The position numbers and the translations under genes are program-made. 8,919 nucleotides of DNA from Alphaproteobacteria bacterium (GTDB lineage Bacteria; Pseudomonadota; Alphaproteobacteria; Rhizobiales; Devosiaceae), in NCBI GenBank assembly GCA_018820005.1, contig JAHJOS010000482.1, positions 1 to 8,919 of the forward strand, read 5' to 3'. The notes under the pieces were generated by a model. That model saw only the letters and a program-made list of their open reading frames with translations, was not told where the DNA came from and ran no database searches. Shown piece by piece: positions 6,526-8,919 of the stretch. How positions within the stretch are numbered: position 1 is the stretch's first letter; every line of letters starts with the position of its first letter.

Positions 6526-7467
6526 ATGGCACGCAAGATTATCATCGATACCGATCCCGGTCAGGACGACGCCGTCGCCATTCTGCTGGCGCTGGCGTCT
6601 CCCAAAGAACTGGAGGTCCTGGGCATTGTCGCAGTCGCCGGCAACGTCGGGCTAGAACACAATGCCCGCAACGCTCGCAAGGTGGTCGAACTCGCCGGCC
6701 GGCCTGACATTGCAGTCTACGCCGGCTGCGCCCGTCCAATGCGCCGCCACCTGGTTACCGCTGAGCATGTGCACGGCGAAACGGGGTTGGATGGCCCGGA
6801 CCTGCCTGAACCGAGCATCGCTCTGCAGCAAAAGCACGGCGTGGACTACATCATCGACACACTGATGGCCGCGGAGCCAGGCACGATTACCCTGTGCACC
6901 TTGGGCCCGTTGACGAACATCGGCATGGCCCTGGTCAAGCAGCCCGCCATTGCCGAGCGCATCGCCGAAATCGTCATGATGGGCGGCGCCTATTTCGAGG
7001 TCGGCAACATCACCCCGGCGGCCGAGTTCAACATCTATGTCGATCCAGAGGCGGCCGACGTGGTCATGCGCTCTGGCGTTCCGATCACCATCCTGCCGCT
7101 CGATGTCACCCATCAGATCCAATCGACGCCCGAACGCCTCGCCGCCATTCGCGGCCTGGGCAATAAGTCCGGCAAGGCCGTCTATGAGATGCTGACGTTC
7201 TCAGAGACGTTTGATCTCGAAAAATACAGCTGGTCCGGCGCCCCGCTGCACGACCCTACCGTCATCGCCTGGCTGCTGCAGCCCGAACTCTTCGATGGGC
7301 GCCACTGCAATGTGGTCATCGAGACCGCAAGCGAGCTGACCGTCGGCATGACCGTGGTGGACTATTGGCATGTCACCGGCCGCGTCCGCAACGCCACTTA
7401 TCTGCGCAACGGCAATGCCGAGGGCTTCTTCGAGCTGCTCACCGAGCGCCTCGCCCGCCTGCCCTGA
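6526..7467 (+). CDS. Inosine/uridine-preferring nucleoside hydrolase family protein
   Basis: Predicted Ca2+-dependent nucleoside hydrolase (IunH/Rih family) that splits a ribonucleoside into free base and ribose for salvage. The 313 residues are the usual family length. The signature DTDPGQDD (8-15) supplies the metal-binding and catalytic aspartates. Other family positions are present: AGN (38-40), TLGPLTN (125-131), MMGGA (151-155), AEFNIYVDPEAA (166-177) and HDP (242-244), whose Asp also binds Ca2+. The HDP histidine fits the purine/inosine-uridine subgroups, but substrate choice is not settled by it. The ATG at 6526 has a weak AGAG ribosome binding site 6 bases away. The open frame runs 627 bases further upstream, but only antisense to the AI-2E gene, so that part is rejected. 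The divergent spacer upstream contains a LacI-family-like operator. Confidence 0.96.
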   Translation: MARKIIIDTDPGQDDAVAILLALASPKELEVLGIVAVAGNVGLEHNARNARKVVELAGRPDIAVYAGCARPMRRHLVTAEHVHGETGLDGPDLPEPSIALQQKHGVDYIIDTLMAAEPGTITLCTLGPLTNIGMALVKQPAIAERIAEIVMMGGAYFEVGNITPAAEFNIYVDPEAADVVMRSGVPITILPLDVTHQIQSTPERLAAIRGLGNKSGKAVYEMLTFSETFDLEKYSWSGAPLHDPTVIAWLLQPELFDGRHCNVVIETASELTVGMTVVDYWHVTGRVRNATYLRNGNAEGFFELLTERLARLP

Positions 7468-7554
7468 TGGGGCGGGCGGCCCGACCACCGGCAAGCACCA
7501 GCGACGACGGCCCAACGCCTGCTGGGAGCCCAGGCTTTGACCTTGCCGGCAAAT

Positions 7555-7583
7555 CGGCCGCCGCTCTCCAAGTGCGGCGGCCG
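7555..7583 (+). repeat. Perfect 10-bp GC-only stem-loop just before the acyltransferase ribosome binding site
   Basis: CGGCCGCCGC (7555-7564) and GCGGCGGCCG (7574-7583) are perfect inverted copies around a 9-base loop. The stem is entirely G and C, so it should be very stable in RNA. It ends 7 bases before the AAGGAG ribosome binding site of the acyltransferase-domain gene and 88 bases after the hydrolase stop. No T-run follows, so it is not a classical intrinsic terminator. It could set differential expression, protect the hydrolase mRNA 3' end, or limit access to the ribosome binding site. Confidence 0.6.
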
Positions 7584-7590
7584 CCCGCTC

Positions 7591-7596
7591 AAGGAG
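7591..7596 (+). promoter_or_regulatory. Ribosome binding site that decides the TTG start of the acyltransferase-domain gene
   Basis: AAGGAG is a near-perfect Shine-Dalgarno sequence, 8 bases before TTG 7605. It is the strongest such site in the right-hand gene group and is why the start is placed at a TTG rather than at the ATG at 7467. Confidence 0.7.
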
Positions 7597-7604
7597 ATCT
7601 CGAA

Positions 7605-8450
7605 TTGAACCTCGCCCAGGTCTGCAGGGTCATCGACCTGCCCGAAGTCGTTCAAGCATCCGTGCTTGCGGCGGGTCGGTTGCCGGAGGTCGAGAGGGCC
7701 GAGCACCTCAAGGGCGGTCTGGAAGACCGCGGCCAGTGGGAGGCGACAATCAAGGACCTGGCAGCGATCCTGGGCGATGACCGCGATGGCATGAAGATGC
7801 TTGCCTTCATGTTGCTGCGCGCAGCCGAGACGCATCAGCGCTATGTCGCCCTGGGGATCGACGAAGCGATATTTGCCGAAACCATGAAGTTCTGCACCCG
7901 CTTCGTCATCGATCACCACCGTACACACGGCATTTACGCCTTCACCTGGGGCTGGTGGCTACCGCGGCAACTGTCGCTGCAGGAGTTCAGGTTCGGCGCG
8001 CTGGAATACGAGCTGGTCGAAACGGCGTCCGGTCGGGCGATCAATATCCATATTCCCGGCGACGCCGTGCTGACCCCTCAAGCACTCGAGCACTCCCATA
8101 GGCTGGCCAGAACGAGCCTCGCCCATATCGCGCCGGACTATGCCGACGCAGAAATGGTCTGTGACTCCTGGATGCTCTCGCCAGCGCTCGACAGCCTCCT
8201 GCCGGCGCAATCGAGAATTCTCGCGTTCAAGGCAAATTTCGACGTGCTTTCGGTTGACCCCACCAGTCCGCATGCAACGCGGTGGATCTTTGGTCGCTAC
8301 GACCTGCCGTTGAATGAACTCCCGGAACACACAGCGCTGCAACGCAGCACCAAGGCCCTTATGCTCTCGGGCGGCAGTATTGGCTCTGCCTATGGAAAGT
8401 TGCGCAACGACAACTGGGCCCATTGGCCAAGGCTCCAGCAAAGTCCTTGA
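7605..8450 (+). CDS. Acyltransferase-domain protein (N-acyltransferase N-terminal plus GNAT-like C-terminal domain)
   Basis: Putative cytoplasmic acyltransferase of unknown substrate. No signal peptide or membrane segment is seen. The protein resembles the poorly studied family Pfam describes (from memory) as NAT_N plus GNAT_C, formerly DUF5596. The N-terminal helical part is about residues 1-105. The C-terminal part carries the recognisable blocks WWLPRQLSLQEFRFGALEYE (117-136), INIHIPGD (146-153), VCDSWMLSPAL (185-195), and LPEHTALQRSTKALMLSGG (239-257). I read it from TTG 7605, giving 281 residues, because AAGGAG at 7591-7596 lies 8 bases upstream. An ATG at 7467 overlapping the previous stop would add 46 residues of low-complexity Pro/Ala/Arg sequence and span a strong hairpin, so it is less likely. 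It follows the nucleoside hydrolase, but a functional link is not shown. Confidence 0.83.
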   Translation: MNLAQVCRVIDLPEVVQASVLAAGRLPEVERAEHLKGGLEDRGQWEATIKDLAAILGDDRDGMKMLAFMLLRAAETHQRYVALGIDEAIFAETMKFCTRFVIDHHRTHGIYAFTWGWWLPRQLSLQEFRFGALEYELVETASGRAINIHIPGDAVLTPQALEHSHRLARTSLAHIAPDYADAEMVCDSWMLSPALDSLLPAQSRILAFKANFDVLSVDPTSPHATRWIFGRYDLPLNELPEHTALQRSTKALMLSGGSIGSAYGKLRNDNWAHWPRLQQSP

Positions 8451-8503
8451 GGACGCTGCCCAGGCAGAGAATCGCTCAATCATCCGGCGATTGCGCCGCC
8501 AGA

Positions 8504-8531
8504 TTGGCAAATCCTATGCGGGGCGATAGTG
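8504..8531 (+). promoter_or_regulatory. Candidate promoter for the LysE-family gene
   Basis: TTGGCA (8504-8509) and ATAGTG (8526-8531) are spaced by 16 bases, and the ATG follows 27 bases after the -10. TTGGCA differs from the sigma-70 -35 consensus by one base. The -10 is poor by E. coli standards, but it shares the surrounding word CGATAGTGTC (8524-8533) with the nucleoside hydrolase upstream region. If real, the exporter is transcribed independently of the acyltransferase gene. Confidence 0.3.
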
Positions 8532-8558
8532 TCCCGATCCCAATCGCAAGGCGTCACC

Positions 8559-8919
8559 ATGGACCCGATCACTCTGCTCACCTTCACCATTGCCTATGCC
8601 ATTGCCGTGCTGGTCCCTGGGCCCGGCGTCGCGGCCGTGGTGGCCCGCGCCCTGGGCGGCGGCTTCAAGGGCGCCTTTCCCATGGTACTGGGCATTCTGG
8701 CCGGCGATCTCGTCTATTTTGTCTTTGCCGTCTTCGGCCTGGCCGCCATTGCCACCTGGTTCGGCGCGGTCTTTGTCGTCGTCCGCTGGGCCGGCGCGGC
8801 CTATCTGCTCTACGTCGCCTATAAATTCTGGACGGCCCGCCCAGGTGCCGAGCAGATGAAGCCCCGCAATGAAGATGCGCTCAAGACTTTTCTCGCAGGC
8901 TTCTCATTGACCCTGGGCA
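8559..8919 (+). CDS. LysE/RhtB-family amino-acid exporter, N-terminal part (runs off the right edge)
   Basis: Inner-membrane LysE-superfamily translocator. Members export amino acids such as lysine, threonine, homoserine or other small metabolites. Only the first 120 residues of an expected 200-210 are in the window. Visible family marks are the first helix ending in VLVPGPG (17-23), ARALGGGFKGAFPMVLGILAG (30-50, the usual glycine-rich RG-x-x-G-x-x-x-G region), a second hydrophobic segment (51-68), a third ending in AYLLYVAYKFW (81-91), and the start of FLAGFSLTLG (111-120). The ATG at 8559 has AAGG at 8548-8551, 7 bases upstream. It begins 108 bases after the acyltransferase-domain gene on the same strand and may have its own promoter. 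The substrate is not predictable. Confidence 0.93.
   Translation, partial: MDPITLLTFTIAYAIAVLVPGPGVAAVVARALGGGFKGAFPMVLGILAGDLVYFVFAVFGLAAIATWFGAVFVVVRWAGAAYLLYVAYKFWTARPGAEQMKPRNEDALKTFLAGFSLTLG

Noticed and set aside
8487..8499. Possible terminator hairpin after the acyltransferase-domain gene (CGGCG / CGCCG)
   Set aside because: The stem is only about 5 bp and no T-run follows, so it is too weak to call a terminator.
8535..8546. Small palindrome CGAT-CCCA-ATCG before the LysE-family gene
   Set aside because: Four-base arms are expected by chance at this density; kept only as a note.
1..8919. Mobile element, CRISPR array, toxin-antitoxin, phage-defence island or tRNA gene
   Set aside because: No direct-repeat arrays, transposase or integrase motifs, terminal inverted repeats or tRNA-like cloverleaf were seen. 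Gene families and base composition look uniform across the window.

Overview
The window reads as chromosomal DNA of a GC-rich (roughly 60% by eye) Gram-negative bacterium, most likely an alphaproteobacterium of the Hyphomicrobiales (rhizobial/Devosia-like). The grounds are the gene families, the glgP-glgB gene order, GC-biased codon use, and frequent GTG and TTG starts. Genus cannot be assigned from the sequence alone. No rRNA, tRNA, insertion sequence, CRISPR array, phage gene or integration site is visible. Gene density is high, and the longest stretch without a gene is about 142 bases (6384-6525).

The left two thirds is one leftward (minus-strand) series of four genes. In transcription order they are an AI-2E/PerM-family membrane protein (6383-5127), a KefB/KefC-type CPA2 cation:proton antiporter with an RCK/TrkA-N domain (5046-3181), glycogen phosphorylase glgP (3084-607), and the start of glycogen branching enzyme glgB (508 to beyond base 1). 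Gaps are 80, 97 and 98 bases. GlgP releases glucose-1-phosphate from alpha-1,4 chains, and GlgB makes the alpha-1,6 branches. They are probably the front of a glycogen operon that continues off the left edge. The two transport-type genes upstream point the same way, but the sequence does not show whether they share a transcript with glgP.

The right third is rightward: an IunH/Rih-type nucleoside hydrolase (6526-7467), a poorly characterised GNAT-like acyltransferase-domain protein read from a TTG start (7605-8450), and the N-terminal part of a LysE/RhtB-family exporter (8559 to beyond 8919). A strong GC-rich stem-loop lies between the first two.

The divergent spacer at 6384-6525 is the most signal-rich non-coding stretch. 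It holds a 14-bp imperfect palindrome that resembles the operator of LacI-family purine/nucleoside regulators, plus two further inverted repeats. A 10-base word from this spacer recurs just upstream of the LysE-family gene, where it may be part of a -10 promoter element. The window otherwise looks like ordinary housekeeping and accessory metabolism. I found no convincing undescribed multi-gene system, and the most testable observations are regulatory.
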